This document shows positions 18,830-27,606 of a DNA stretch of 64,000 bases, piece after piece. Source of the stretch: Collimonas sp. OK607 (GTDB lineage Bacteria; Pseudomonadota; Gammaproteobacteria; Burkholderiales; Burkholderiaceae_D); the NCBI RefSeq assembly GCF_900111995.1, contig NZ_FOKF01000002.1, positions 1 through 64,000 of the forward strand, in the 5' to 3' direction. The notes beneath the pieces are model-generated. The model made no database searches and had not been told where the DNA came from. It saw only the letters and a list, made by a program, of their open reading frames with translations. Position 1 is the stretch's first letter, and each line of letters starts with the position of its first letter. The translations under genes and the position numbers were made by a program.

Positions 18830-19651
18830 ATGTCTAATTCTCCAAAAAAAATGAGCCCGGCCGTGGAGCTCATCAATGTCAGCCGGCGTTTCGTCACCCC
18901 GGATGGGAAATCCATGACGGCGATCCGCAACTTCAATATGACCATCGAACGCGGCGAGTTTGTCGCCATTGTCGGTCCGACAGGCTGTGGAAAATCAACC
19001 ACGCTGAATCTCGTCACCGGCCTTGCCAAACCGTCCAGCGGTGAAGCGCGCCTGTTCGGCGAACCGGTAAGCGGCATCGACCCGCGCATCGGCTTCGTGT
19101 TCCAGACCGACGCGCTGTTCCCATGGCGTAGCGTGATCGATAACGTTGTAGCCGGTCCCATGTTCCGGGGAAAACCTAAAGAAGAGGCTTACGCGTTGGC
19201 ACGGAAGGCCCTCGCTCGCGTCAATCTTGCCGGTCACGAAACCAAATATCCGCATCAGCTTTCCGGCGGCATGCGCAAGCGAGTTTCGCTTGCACAGACC
19301 TTCATCAATGAACCGGAAATATTGTTGATGGATGAACCATTTTCCGCATTGGATGTGCAGACGCGCGCATTGATGCATGACGAATTGTTGAAACTATGGT
19401 CGGACGCCAAGGCCTCGGTCCTGTTCGTGACGCATGACCTGGAGGAAGCGATCGCACTGGCTGACAAAGTCTACGTGCTGACAGCAGGGCCGGCCACGGT
19501 GAAATCCGTTTATAAGATCGACATACCGCGTCCGCGCGTCGTTTCCGATATCCGCTATGACCAGCGATTCATAGACATCTCGCAAACCATATGGAACGAC
19601 CTGCGGGATGAAGTAAAGATCGGTGCAGCACGCACCGAAGTTTCTGCGTAA
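18830..19651 (+). CDS. ABC transporter ATP-binding protein (SsuB/TauB-like)
   Basis: The 273-residue cytoplasmic ATPase has Walker A G-P-T-G-C-G-K-S-T, a Q-loop F-Q-T-D-A-L-F-P-W-R, the signature L-S-G-G-M-R-K-R, Walker B I-L-L-M-D-E-P and the switch His in V-T-H-D-L-E-E-A. The signature glutamine that often follows G-G-M is arginine-rich here, as in the nitrate/taurine/sulfonate importers. AAGGAAGGT precedes the ATG. It energises import together with the permease 16 bp downstream. Confidence 0.92.
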   Translation: MSNSPKKMSPAVELINVSRRFVTPDGKSMTAIRNFNMTIERGEFVAIVGPTGCGKSTTLNLVTGLAKPSSGEARLFGEPVSGIDPRIGFVFQTDALFPWRSVIDNVVAGPMFRGKPKEEAYALARKALARVNLAGHETKYPHQLSGGMRKRVSLAQTFINEPEILLMDEPFSALDVQTRALMHDELLKLWSDAKASVLFVTHDLEEAIALADKVYVLTAGPATVKSVYKIDIPRPRVVSDIRYDQRFIDISQTIWNDLRDEVKIGAARTEVSA

Positions 19652-19667
19652 GCGCGACGAGGACATC

Positions 19668-20546
19668 ATGACAGAGTCAATCATACAAGCCACTAACTCC
19701 ATCTATAGCCCGGGGACATCGGATGTAGAGATCGAAGCTGCCGCAGCCAAGGCGGCGCTCAAAAACAAGCGCTCGGTGAATTTCTGGCGTTGGCTAATTC
19801 TTATCGTCTTTCTCGGCGGCTGGGAACTAGGTACGCGCTACAAGCTGCTCGACGACTTTTTCTATTCAAAGCCTTCATCCATTCTGCAACGCCTGTATGA
19901 GTGGATGACAGAAGGCATAGATGGCGTTTCGCTCTGGTACCACCTCTGGGTCACCATGGAAGAATCGCTGCTTGGATTTTTCACCGGCGCCATTGCCGGC
20001 ATCCTGATCGGCGTGGCGCTCGGACGCAACAAAAAGGCCGCCGATGTGTTTTCGATCTATATCAAGGTGATCAATTCGATTCCACGCGTCGTGCTGGCGC
20101 CGATATTCATCATGCTGTTCGGCCTCGGCCTCTGGTCGAAGGTGGCGTTGTCTTTCGTGATGGTGTTTTTCGTCGTGTTCTCCAATGCGTTCCAGGGCGT
20201 GCGTGAGGCAGACCGTTCGCTGATCGCCAACGCACGGATTCTTGGCGCCTCGGATTGGCAACTGACGCGGTCGGTCATCGTGCCGTCGGCAATGAGCTGG
20301 ATTTTCGCTTCTTTGCATGTGAGTTTCGGCTTCGCCATCATCGGCGCCATCGTCGGTGAGTTCGTCGGATCCAACTTCGGCATCGGACTGCTCATCAATA
20401 TCGCAAAAGGATCTTTCGATGCCGCGGGAATGTATGCGGCAATCATCATCGTCATGGTGGTGGCGCTGGCAGCGAGTTATGTGATGACAGCGGTGGAAAA
20501 TCGTGTTGCCAAGTGGCGTCCGGCAGCCCTGAACGATACCGAGTAA
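19668..20546 (+). CDS. ABC transporter permease (SsuC/TauC-like)
   Basis: The 292-residue inner-membrane protein has about six transmembrane helices and the EAA loop as E-A-D-R-S-L-I-A-N-A-R-I-L-G-A-S. The chosen start gives M-T-E-S-I-I-Q and has GAGGA upstream; an earlier ATG at 19623 would overlap the ATPase gene. The N-terminus includes about 35 hydrophilic residues before the first helix. It completes the importer with the genes at 17697 and 18830. Confidence 0.9.
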   Translation: MTESIIQATNSIYSPGTSDVEIEAAAAKAALKNKRSVNFWRWLILIVFLGGWELGTRYKLLDDFFYSKPSSILQRLYEWMTEGIDGVSLWYHLWVTMEESLLGFFTGAIAGILIGVALGRNKKAADVFSIYIKVINSIPRVVLAPIFIMLFGLGLWSKVALSFVMVFFVVFSNAFQGVREADRSLIANARILGASDWQLTRSVIVPSAMSWIFASLHVSFGFAIIGAIVGEFVGSNFGIGLLINIAKGSFDAAGMYAAIIIVMVVALAASYVMTAVENRVAKWRPAALNDTE

Positions 20547-20557
20547 GTGAATGCAAC

Positions 20558-20583
20558 ATGGCCGGCCTGTAGATGCCGGTCAT
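20558..20583 (+). other. Hairpin between permease and PstS-like gene
   Basis: ATGGCCGGC and GCCGGTCAT pair (one G-T) across an 8-base loop. No T-run follows. It may be a processing or attenuation point separating ABC membrane genes from the downstream binding-protein genes. Confidence 0.4.
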
Positions 20584-20640
20584 GGCAGAAAAGAACCGAA
20601 ATCAAAAAACCAAAAAAAAACTTAGAACGGAGACATAACC

Positions 20641-21852
20641 ATGAAACGTACCGGTATTCATCACACAATCATTTCGCTCGCCGTTGGTTTGACATTGACG
20701 GCCGCGATGGGGGCGGCGAGTGCATCAAGCGGACCCGCAACCGGCGTACTCGAACCGCCGGCGCCGAGAGCCGCAGGAGCACCCGCGCCGATGGTGCAAT
20801 GGGTGGAACCGGCCGTGGCGTCAACCAAGCCGCAAACCAAGGAGCAGTCGGATTCGTCAATTAAATCCGGCCGGGAACTGGTCGAACCGGAAATCCTGCA
20901 ACCTCGGCTTGACGCAGCCTTGCCATCCTATCAGGCGCGGACGGATATCAAGCTTGCAGGTTCATTCAAGGGTGCCGCATCCGATGTGTTGCCATCATTG
21001 GTAAAGCGCTGGGTCGACGGCTTCAAAAAATACTATCCGGGCGTGAATTTCGATGTATCTCCGCCATACGCCGGCAGTCTCGGCGCCAAGGAACTAGTCA
21101 AGGAAAAACTCGATTTCGTGTTCGTTTCGCGTGAATTGAAGCCGGACGACATTACCGATTTCAAGGGTAAATTCGGCTATAACCCGTTGAGCGTGCCGAT
21201 TTCAGGCGGCTCCTATCGCCACTTCGGGTTTCTCGACACGATCGGGTTCTATGTGAACAAAGATAATCCGATCGAGAAGCTGACTTATGATCAGATCGAT
21301 GCACTTTACTCCAGTACCCATTATCGCGGCGGCAAGCAGATCAAGACCTGGGGCGAGCTGGGAGTGACCGGCGAATGGGCAGATAAGCCGATTCATCTAT
21401 ACGGCATCAAACCATGGAACGGCTTTGAAGAATTCATCCGTCAGAAAGTCCTGAGCGTCGACGGCAAGCGCGGCGAATGGAGCGAAGACATCAAATTCGA
21501 CAAGCTCGTGTTTCCGGCCGCCCGGCGTGTGGAAGATGACAAGTACGGCATTGGCTACTCCGGCATTGCCTACATCGACAGCGGCGTCAAGATGCTGCCG
21601 CTGGCAGAGAAAAGCGGCGGCCCGTTCTATGCGCCGTCGTACGAGAACGTCGCACGGGCTGTCTACCCCCTGAGCCGCCTGGTGTACTTCAACACCAACA
21701 AGGCGCCCGGCAAGCCGTTGAATCCCGTTATCGCCGAATTCCTGCGTTATGTGCTGAGCAAGGAAGGGCAGCAAGCGGTGCTCGATCATGCGCTGTATGT
21801 GCCGCTGAGAGCGGGGCAGGTTAGCAACGCCCGGGCACTCATCGATAACTGA
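20641..21852 (+). CDS. PstS-like periplasmic binding protein 1
   Basis: The 403-residue precursor has a signal peptide (cleavage near A-S-A-S) and a proline/alanine-rich linker to about residue 95, followed by a PstS-type fold. It shows the motif shared by all four paralogues here, W-G-E-L-G-V-T-G-E-W-A-D-K-P-I-H-L-Y-G, and the C-terminal L-S-K-E-G-Q-Q-A-V. PstS proteins bind phosphate or related oxyanions, but no pstC, pstA or pstB is in the window. It lies directly after an NMT1-type ABC operon and before a related fusion gene. A role as a soluble scavenger or sensor partner is speculative. Confidence 0.82.
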   Translation: MKRTGIHHTIISLAVGLTLTAAMGAASASSGPATGVLEPPAPRAAGAPAPMVQWVEPAVASTKPQTKEQSDSSIKSGRELVEPEILQPRLDAALPSYQARTDIKLAGSFKGAASDVLPSLVKRWVDGFKKYYPGVNFDVSPPYAGSLGAKELVKEKLDFVFVSRELKPDDITDFKGKFGYNPLSVPISGGSYRHFGFLDTIGFYVNKDNPIEKLTYDQIDALYSSTHYRGGKQIKTWGELGVTGEWADKPIHLYGIKPWNGFEEFIRQKVLSVDGKRGEWSEDIKFDKLVFPAARRVEDDKYGIGYSGIAYIDSGVKMLPLAEKSGGPFYAPSYENVARAVYPLSRLVYFNTNKAPGKPLNPVIAEFLRYVLSKEGQQAVLDHALYVPLRAGQVSNARALIDN

Positions 21853-21888
21853 TACTTGCACGCGCATGCAATCTGCGCGACGGCTGGT

Positions 21889-21916
21889 GGCCTGCTGTGG
21901 GCATCTACAGCGGGCC
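21889..21916 (+). other. Intercistronic hairpin between two PstS-like genes
   Basis: GGCCTGCTGT and ACAGCGGGCC form a 10-bp stem with one G-T pair and an 8-base loop. It lies upstream of the GTG start chosen for the next gene and would bury an alternative ATG at 21897, arguing against that start. Confidence 0.55.
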
Positions 21917-21977
21917 AGCGCCGCAGGAGTGCGCACATCTGGCGTGCGCCGGGATCACTCAACCAGGAGCAAATTCC

Positions 21978-23549
21978 GTGTTTCATCCTTTATTTTCTTG
22001 CCATGCATTCTTTGGACCATCGGAGCTGGCCAGGAAAAACCCGCCGGTGCGCCGTGCGCCTGCCAGTTTCAGGATCATGCAACTTGGCTGCATTGCCGGG
22101 CTGGTGCTGGGTACTAGCGCAGCATTTTCTGCCGCGGTGGATCCGGCACTGCCGGTTTATCATTCCGAACGCGAAATCACGGGCGCCATCAGCGGCGTCG
22201 GCGATGACACGATGAAACCATTGATGGATGCCTGGCTGGCGGCGTTTCGCAAGCGTCAGCCGGGCGCCAGGCAGGGTGAGCGTTGGGAGTATGTGAGCGG
22301 CGCCACTGCATTCGGCGCGTTGATGTTCGACACCGCGGATATTGCACCGCTGGCGCGCGCGCCGTTGCCGGAAGAACTGGCGCCATATGTGCACCAATAT
22401 GCCGGTGACATGATGAAGTCGCCAGTGCTGGTGCGGGTTGCCGGCGATACCGGCCACCCGGCCTATATCGCATTGAACAAGCGTCCCGGCTCGCCGTTGC
22501 CGCCAAAAGTGAAGGAATTCCTCACCTTCGCGCTCAGTCTTGAAGGGCAGGAAATCGTCGCCCGCCAGGGACGGTTCCGGCCTCTCGGTGCGACCGAGGC
22601 CGCCGAGGAACGGGCCAGGCTGCAGGGGTATCTGGCGCGGCTTGATCCGACGCTGCCGACGTACCGGCCCGCCGAGCCTGTCAGTGGTGCGATTAACAGT
22701 GTCGGCAGCGACGGCATGAAATCGCTCATGGAAACCTGGATGCGAGATTTTCGCCGGGTTCAGCCTGGCGTACACAAGGGAGAATTTTGGGAACACCTTG
22801 GCACGCTGAACGGCTTCCATGCGCTGATTGCCAATCTGACCGATCTGGCGCCCATGGGACGCGAATTGTGGCCGGATGAAAGAGCCGTCTACGAAATCAC
22901 GCATCACCAGCCGATGCCTGTCGAAATCCGCGTCGCGCGGGGTGGATTCAATACGCCGCAACGCACCACCGCGCAGGCGATATTCGTGAATCAGCACAAT
23001 CCGCTTGCCCGTATAACGCTGCCGCAGCTAGCGGGGATTCTCGGGGCGCATCCCGGTATCACCCGTTGGGGGCAACTGGGACTGACCGGCGAATGGGCCG
23101 ATCGGCCGATCACTATCTATGTGCCGCCCCGGGTGGCGCCAAATGCGATGTCGATGCAAGTGATGGTGCTCAAAGGCGGAGCATGGAGCAGTGCGGTGCA
23201 TGAAGGTTCGATTGCGGAGACGGCGCAAGCCATTGCACGCGATCCGGGCGCAATCGGCTTCGGCGGCTTCGAAGAGGGCGGGCCGGGACTCAAGACCCTG
23301 GCTGCGGCCGCCACCGACGGCGGTCCGTTTTATACCGGCACCGGCGATAGCGCCTCCAGCGGACGTTACCCGCTCACGCGCTACATGTATATCCGGCTGA
23401 ACCGCAAGAACGGTGAGCAGCTGTCCGCGCCGGTGAAGGAATTCTTGCGCTACATCCTGAGCCGCGAGGGCCAGGAACCGATCTTGTATTCAGGTTATTT
23501 CCCGTTGACGGCGGAAGAAGTGAAACAGGAACTTGCCAAGCTGGAGTGA
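21978..23549 (+). CDS. PstS-like protein 2: internally deleted domain fused to a complete domain
   Basis: The GTG start at 21978 has AGGAG eight bases upstream, unlike the ATG at 21897. It gives 523 residues with a long N-region before the hydrophobic signal stretch (about 34-52, M-Q-L-G-C-I-A-G-L-V). Domain 1 (about 54-222) has the first and last parts of the PstS-like fold but jumps at about residue 158 straight to the C-terminal segment, losing the central W-G-x-L-G region. Domain 2 (about 223-523) is complete, with W-G-Q-L-G-L-T-G-E-W-A-D-R-P-I and L-S-R-E-G-Q-E-P. The truncated domain is not expected to bind ligand in the normal way. It is followed by the TonB receptor gene. Confidence 0.8.
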   Translation: MFHPLFSCHAFFGPSELARKNPPVRRAPASFRIMQLGCIAGLVLGTSAAFSAAVDPALPVYHSEREITGAISGVGDDTMKPLMDAWLAAFRKRQPGARQGERWEYVSGATAFGALMFDTADIAPLARAPLPEELAPYVHQYAGDMMKSPVLVRVAGDTGHPAYIALNKRPGSPLPPKVKEFLTFALSLEGQEIVARQGRFRPLGATEAAEERARLQGYLARLDPTLPTYRPAEPVSGAINSVGSDGMKSLMETWMRDFRRVQPGVHKGEFWEHLGTLNGFHALIANLTDLAPMGRELWPDERAVYEITHHQPMPVEIRVARGGFNTPQRTTAQAIFVNQHNPLARITLPQLAGILGAHPGITRWGQLGLTGEWADRPITIYVPPRVAPNAMSMQVMVLKGGAWSSAVHEGSIAETAQAIARDPGAIGFGGFEEGGPGLKTLAAAATDGGPFYTGTGDSASSGRYPLTRYMYIRLNRKNGEQLSAPVKEFLRYILSREGQEPILYSGYFPLTAEEVKQELAKLE

Positions 23550-23738
23550 TTGATACTTCGCGCTTGGGCTTGCCCCGATTGAGCGAATCGGCCAACGATA
23601 ACGATTGATGGAAAGGAGTAAATGGGTTACATCCGTAATGAAGCCTGATAATAGACAGCAAAAAGCTGCATTCAGAAAAGAGCGTGACTCCCATGCAGGC
23701 CGGAATTCACGCCATAACAAGGTAGGAGACGAAGTCAA

Positions 23739-25835
23739 ATGAAGAACAAAGGGAAATTTAAAGGACGTTGTGTATCAAGAATCATATACGCGACTATCGG
23801 CGTGGCGGGGATGGCCATGCCATTTGCTGACGCGGCAGCCGATGACGCAGTCAGCAGCGGGGTCGTAAAAACGGCTGGCGACAGCAAGAAAATCAGCTTT
23901 AACGATCAAGATACCTTGCCGATGACTAAAAATGTCGTGTCGGGTAAGGATGTTGAGAATGCGCAGGACGGTTATGCCGATGCGATCAAGAATGTGGCGG
24001 GCGTGTCAAGCAACAATGCGAAAGGTAGCGCAAACGACAGCGTCAAGATTCGCGGCATCCAGCTTAATCTTTTCACTGATTATCGTTTGAACGGCGGTCT
24101 GCCCATTACCGGCGTCATTTCGTTTCCGACAGAAGACAAGGATCGGATTGAGGCGTTGAAAGGGGCAAACGCGCTCATGTTCGGCATTGCCAGCCCGGCC
24201 GGCATTGTGAATCTGGTCACCAAGCGGGCAACGGACAAGGACGTCAACACGCTGACCTTGTCCGGCAATTCTTTTGGGCAATATGGCTCGGCGGTCGATC
24301 TGGGCCGCAAGTTCGGCGATGAAAAACAATTCGGGCTGCGCGTCAATCTGGCCGGCTCCCATCTGGAAAACGGCGTCGAAGGCGGTAATGGTCACGGCCT
24401 GTTCGGCAGCGTGGCGGCCGACTGGAAAGCCACCGATCGCCTCAGTTTTCAATTTGACTATGAGAACTACCGTAAGGATGTAGTTGAACAAGCTAGTGTC
24501 AGCTTATCGCCGGTCAATCCCAAGACAGGTACGATCCCGGTGCCGCGTGTCCCGGATCCGACCAACTTGCTGTCGGGAACCTGGGATATTTATCATCCTC
24601 GGACCGAGAATGTCCAGCTGCGTGCCGATTACAAAATTACCAACGACTGGAAATTGACTGGCGAGGTATCGCGCTCCCATTCGGAACGCTCGCGTCTCCA
24701 GGACCGTATCGACATCGGTAACAACCTGGTGTCGGGGTGGGGCGCTAATAACGTATCCTGGATACATAACAATTACACCACGGAATTTGAGAAGGTCGAG
24801 TTGCTTGGCAAGTTCATCACCGGCCCACTCAGGCACGAACTGACATTGGGTGTCTCGTCAACCGACAGGACCACGACCACATCGACCATCAACAATGTCC
24901 AGCCCCCCGGACAGCAGCAAAATATCTATAACCCGGTGGTGCTGGCGCCGCCGATCCTGCCGACCGGACCGCTAGCCTATACCCTGTCGACCGGCAACAA
25001 CACGGGGATTTATACCTACGATACGATTAGCATTGGCGCCCGTTGGAAGGTGCTGGCGGGTTTGCGCGAAACCAATTTCACGTTTGAAAACCAGGTAGGA
25101 CGGACCACTGGCAAGACGGCATCGCCGGCGGTCGGGCTTCTCTATGACATCGCAAGAGACACAACGGTGTATGCGAGTTACATGAAGGGTCTGGAAGAGG
25201 GCGCCACTGCCCCGACCAATGCGCAGACAAAAAATAGCGGCATGATTTTGCCGCCTGGCGTGGCATCTCAGGCTGAACTCGGTATCCGCACCACATTTTT
25301 CAAAGGCATTACCGCGAGTGCAGCGTATTTCAGCATTGAACGTCCAAACGCCGTTACCGATCTGGATACCGGTATATTCGCGAATGCCGGGACGAATAAA
25401 TATCGCGGGATAGAGACCACGCTCAGTGCCGATATCAATCGCTGGTGGACAGTCAATGCGAGTGGGCAGTACCTGCATGTGCTGCAAAATTCTCTAACCA
25501 ACATCAACGGGTTGGTGCCGGAAAATACGCCACGATTCGTCGGCAATCTTTCGGTAACGCACCGTTCGCCGCTGGTCCAGGGGTTAACACTCACGGCAGG
25601 TACGTCTTACGTCTCGAGTCGCTTTATCAATCCGCAAGACCAGGGAGTTATCCCGGCGGTTACCTTGTTCTCCGCAGGTGCCGGCTATGCGACAAAGATC
25701 GGTGGTCACCGGACGACGTTCCAGCTTAGCGTGGACAATATTGCGAACAAGCGGTACTGGAACTCTGTCACCACCGGAACGTATGGCGCCGGCATGGACC
25801 GCAGTTTCAGGTTCAATGCGAAGATCGATTACTAA
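23739..25835 (+). CDS. TonB-dependent outer-membrane receptor (siderophore-receptor type)
   Basis: The 698-residue precursor has a signal peptide ending in the A-D-A-A-A region, a plug domain from about 50 to 170 (V-K-I-R-G-I-Q, then I-E-A-L-K-G-A-N-A-L-M-F-G) and a 22-strand barrel ending in aromatic Y. The plug segment G-x-A-S-P-A-G-I-V-N-L-V-T-K-R is typical of ferric-siderophore receptors. GTAGGAGAC precedes the ATG. It probably imports a metal chelate or similar bulky ligand with energy from TonB; no TonB-ExbBD gene is in the window. It is flanked by PstS-like genes on both sides. No complete phased operator was found before it. Confidence 0.88.
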   Translation: MKNKGKFKGRCVSRIIYATIGVAGMAMPFADAAADDAVSSGVVKTAGDSKKISFNDQDTLPMTKNVVSGKDVENAQDGYADAIKNVAGVSSNNAKGSANDSVKIRGIQLNLFTDYRLNGGLPITGVISFPTEDKDRIEALKGANALMFGIASPAGIVNLVTKRATDKDVNTLTLSGNSFGQYGSAVDLGRKFGDEKQFGLRVNLAGSHLENGVEGGNGHGLFGSVAADWKATDRLSFQFDYENYRKDVVEQASVSLSPVNPKTGTIPVPRVPDPTNLLSGTWDIYHPRTENVQLRADYKITNDWKLTGEVSRSHSERSRLQDRIDIGNNLVSGWGANNVSWIHNNYTTEFEKVELLGKFITGPLRHELTLGVSSTDRTTTTSTINNVQPPGQQQNIYNPVVLAPPILPTGPLAYTLSTGNNTGIYTYDTISIGARWKVLAGLRETNFTFENQVGRTTGKTASPAVGLLYDIARDTTVYASYMKGLEEGATAPTNAQTKNSGMILPPGVASQAELGIRTTFFKGITASAAYFSIERPNAVTDLDTGIFANAGTNKYRGIETTLSADINRWWTVNASGQYLHVLQNSLTNINGLVPENTPRFVGNLSVTHRSPLVQGLTLTAGTSYVSSRFINPQDQGVIPAVTLFSAGAGYATKIGGHRTTFQLSVDNIANKRYWNSVTTGTYGAGMDRSFRFNAKIDY

Positions 25836-25858
25836 ATCGATTCTCCTCCGGTCTCAGG

Positions 25859-25886
25859 AACATCGCCAGCGTTCTGGCGATGTTTT
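25859..25886 (+). terminator. Rho-independent-type terminator after TonB receptor
   Basis: AACATCGCCA-GCGTTC-TGGCGATGTT is a perfect 10-bp stem with a 6-base loop, followed by TT and a further T-rich stretch. It separates the receptor gene from the convergent PstS-like gene. Confidence 0.75.
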
Positions 25887-25892
25887 GGAGAT

Positions 25893-26975
25893 TTAGTCTA
25901 GCTTGGACAGTTCTTCCTCAACTTCCTCAGCATTCAGGGGCAGGTAGCCGAGTGTTTCGGCGGCAATCGCCTGTTGCCCCTCATATGACAATACCAGGCG
26001 CAGATATTCGCGCACGAAAGTATCGAGCGGCTGGCCAGGCGACCGCCGCACGAAAATATACAAGTGGCGGTCCAGTGGATAGCGGCCGGAAACAATGTCT
26101 TCGCGCGATCCTCGTGAACCCGGATCATCGGGGCGATCAGAGACGGCCAGGGCTTTCACCTCCGGTGTCGCCCGATTGAGCGCTGCAAAGCCGAGCGCCA
26201 GCGGATCCGTGCCAACGCACTTGACCGCGTCGACCGATTGTGGAAATCCGGAAAATCCTTCTGCATATTGATGCCCGCCGAATTTGTGCTTTTGCATGAA
26301 GATGCCAAGCGCCGTTGTCGCGCGCAAGCCGCACAGATGAATGGGGCGCCGTGCCCATTCGCCGGTCAGGCCGAGTTGCCCCCAACGCGTGATTTGATCG
26401 CCGGAGGTACGCGCCGTGAAAGCGCGCGCAGCCTGGTCGATGGACAATTTTCCGATCGGATTGCCATGATGCACGTAGAGCGCCAGCGGTGCGGAAAGCG
26501 CGCGAGGCTCGAGTGAATCATGTGCTACGCGGATTGCGATCGGTTTGGATCCCACTACATTTTCATAGGCAGCAAGCTCGGCGTCCGAAAACTCCGCGCC
26601 CATTGGCGCGAAGGCCGAACGGCCTTGGGCGAGCGCTGCAGGCGCGGTGCGTGTTCCCTTGAGTACGAGCGAAAACCGGAAATCGGGATGAGCTTTGACG
26701 AACAGAGTATTGATTGCGGTAAGGATGCCAAGCATATCGTTGTAGCCGATGATGCTGATTTCGCCCGCAGGAGTGACATATGGCGCTTCGCGGGGAAATG
26801 CTATCCGCTCAGGCCGGTACCGCGGCAATCGGGTGTTAATCAATGCCGCCGTGGCCGACGCTGGATGCAAGGCTGTTTCGGATATCGACTCGATAGCGTC
26901 AACCGGCGTGCTTTGTGCTGTGCAGGTGAGCATAGAACCGCCTAAATACGCGACCATCCAATGGAGTTTTTTCAT
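25893..26975 (-). CDS. PstS-like periplasmic binding protein 3
   Basis: The start M-K-K-L-H-W (26975) is preferred to an upstream one at 27023 because a terminator hairpin for the preceding gene lies between them. It gives 360 residues. A signal peptide (to about T-A-Q-S) is followed by the PstS-like fold with W-G-Q-L-G-L-T-G-E-W-A-R-R-P-I-H-L-C-G and the C-terminal L-S-Y-E-G-Q-Q-A-I. It is the last minus-strand gene of a run that begins with PstS-like protein 4 at 31765. Ligand unknown. Confidence 0.82.
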   Translation of the reverse strand: MKKLHWMVAYLGGSMLTCTAQSTPVDAIESISETALHPASATAALINTRLPRYRPERIAFPREAPYVTPAGEISIIGYNDMLGILTAINTLFVKAHPDFRFSLVLKGTRTAPAALAQGRSAFAPMGAEFSDAELAAYENVVGSKPIAIRVAHDSLEPRALSAPLALYVHHGNPIGKLSIDQAARAFTARTSGDQITRWGQLGLTGEWARRPIHLCGLRATTALGIFMQKHKFGGHQYAEGFSGFPQSVDAVKCVGTDPLALGFAALNRATPEVKALAVSDRPDDPGSRGSREDIVSGRYPLDRHLYIFVRRSPGQPLDTFVREYLRLVLSYEGQQAIAAETLGYLPLNAEEVEEELSKLD

Positions 26976-26987
26976 AAGTGTGGCGAT

Positions 26988-27013
26988 AAAAAAATGGACG
27001 TGTCGCCACGTCC
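26988..27013 (-). terminator. Terminator after small secreted protein gene
   Basis: On the minus strand a 7-bp stem GGACGTG/CACGTCC with a 4-base loop is followed by ATTTTTTT. It ends the transcript of the gene at 27056-27520 and lies just upstream of PstS-like protein 3, which therefore probably depends on read-through or its own promoter. Confidence 0.75.
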
Positions 27014-27055
27014 AAAACAGCATTGATAACGCTGTGGAGAGAACGCTGAAATAGG

Positions 27056-27520
27056 TTATTGAATCGGCTCGAACAATTTCTCCAGCGATGGGGTTTGCAT
27101 GCGTAATTCTTCTTTGAGTTTTTCCGCCAATTCCCGGACCGCAGCTTTGTCTTCGCCAGCTTTGTACTTGAATGTTGCGCCAAGAACGCCAATCGTTTTC
27201 CCCGCTATGTCCTGCATCAGCAGCTCAACCGAGGTGTCGCCGGTTTTGGTGGTTTCTATTCGCGGCTTACCTGTATTGAGCACACCGAGATCATCGGCAT
27301 CGGCCTTCTTCCCGATCCGCCCGATGTTGGAAGCAATAATCACATTATCGGCGCCGTTCGGGGGCGTCACATGCATCGCGAGCACGGTCAGGTCGCTATG
27401 TTTTGCGATGGCCGCGTCAACCAGTTTTTGTGCGTAGATCAGGTAAGACGGCTGTGCCGACGCAGGCAGGGATAGCGTGGCTGCCGTCACAAGAAAGGCG
27501 AGAGTTGCGTTGCGTATCAT
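27056..27520 (-). CDS. Small secreted protein, family shared with the gene at 30062
   Basis: The 154-residue precursor has a signal peptide ending near A-S-A-Q. The mature part begins P-S-Y-L-I-Y-A-Q-K-L-V-D-A-A-I-A-K-H, clearly resembling Y-K-I-Y-A-Q-T-L-S-D-Q-I-M-A-K-H of the protein at 30062-30589. Both end with a helical segment containing P-S-x-E-x-L. I do not recognise the family with certainty; a small periplasmic sensor-like (PDC/cache-like) fold is possible. It lies between an orphan histidine kinase and a PstS-like gene. Confidence 0.75.
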   Translation of the reverse strand: MIRNATLAFLVTAATLSLPASAQPSYLIYAQKLVDAAIAKHSDLTVLAMHVTPPNGADNVIIASNIGRIGKKADADDLGVLNTGKPRIETTKTGDTSVELLMQDIAGKTIGVLGATFKYKAGEDKAAVRELAEKLKEELRMQTPSLEKLFEPIQ

Positions 27521-27606
27521 TTCAGTTCTCCAGTTTCGTTAATTTAAGAAATAAAAAGGTTGATTGATTAATGTGAGTGGCTGCATTCCCATCGCATCAA
27601 TTCTCG

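Noticed and set aside
23651-23700. A TTCAGAAAAGA unit before the TonB receptor gene, like one operator unit
   Set aside because: The neighbouring 11-bp positions do not carry the other units, so it is not counted as an operator.
23550-23738. Possible terminator or gene between the PstS-like fusion and the TonB receptor
   Set aside because: Only short imperfect repeats (for example CGATTGAGCGAATCG) were seen and no T-run or coding frame; left unannotated.
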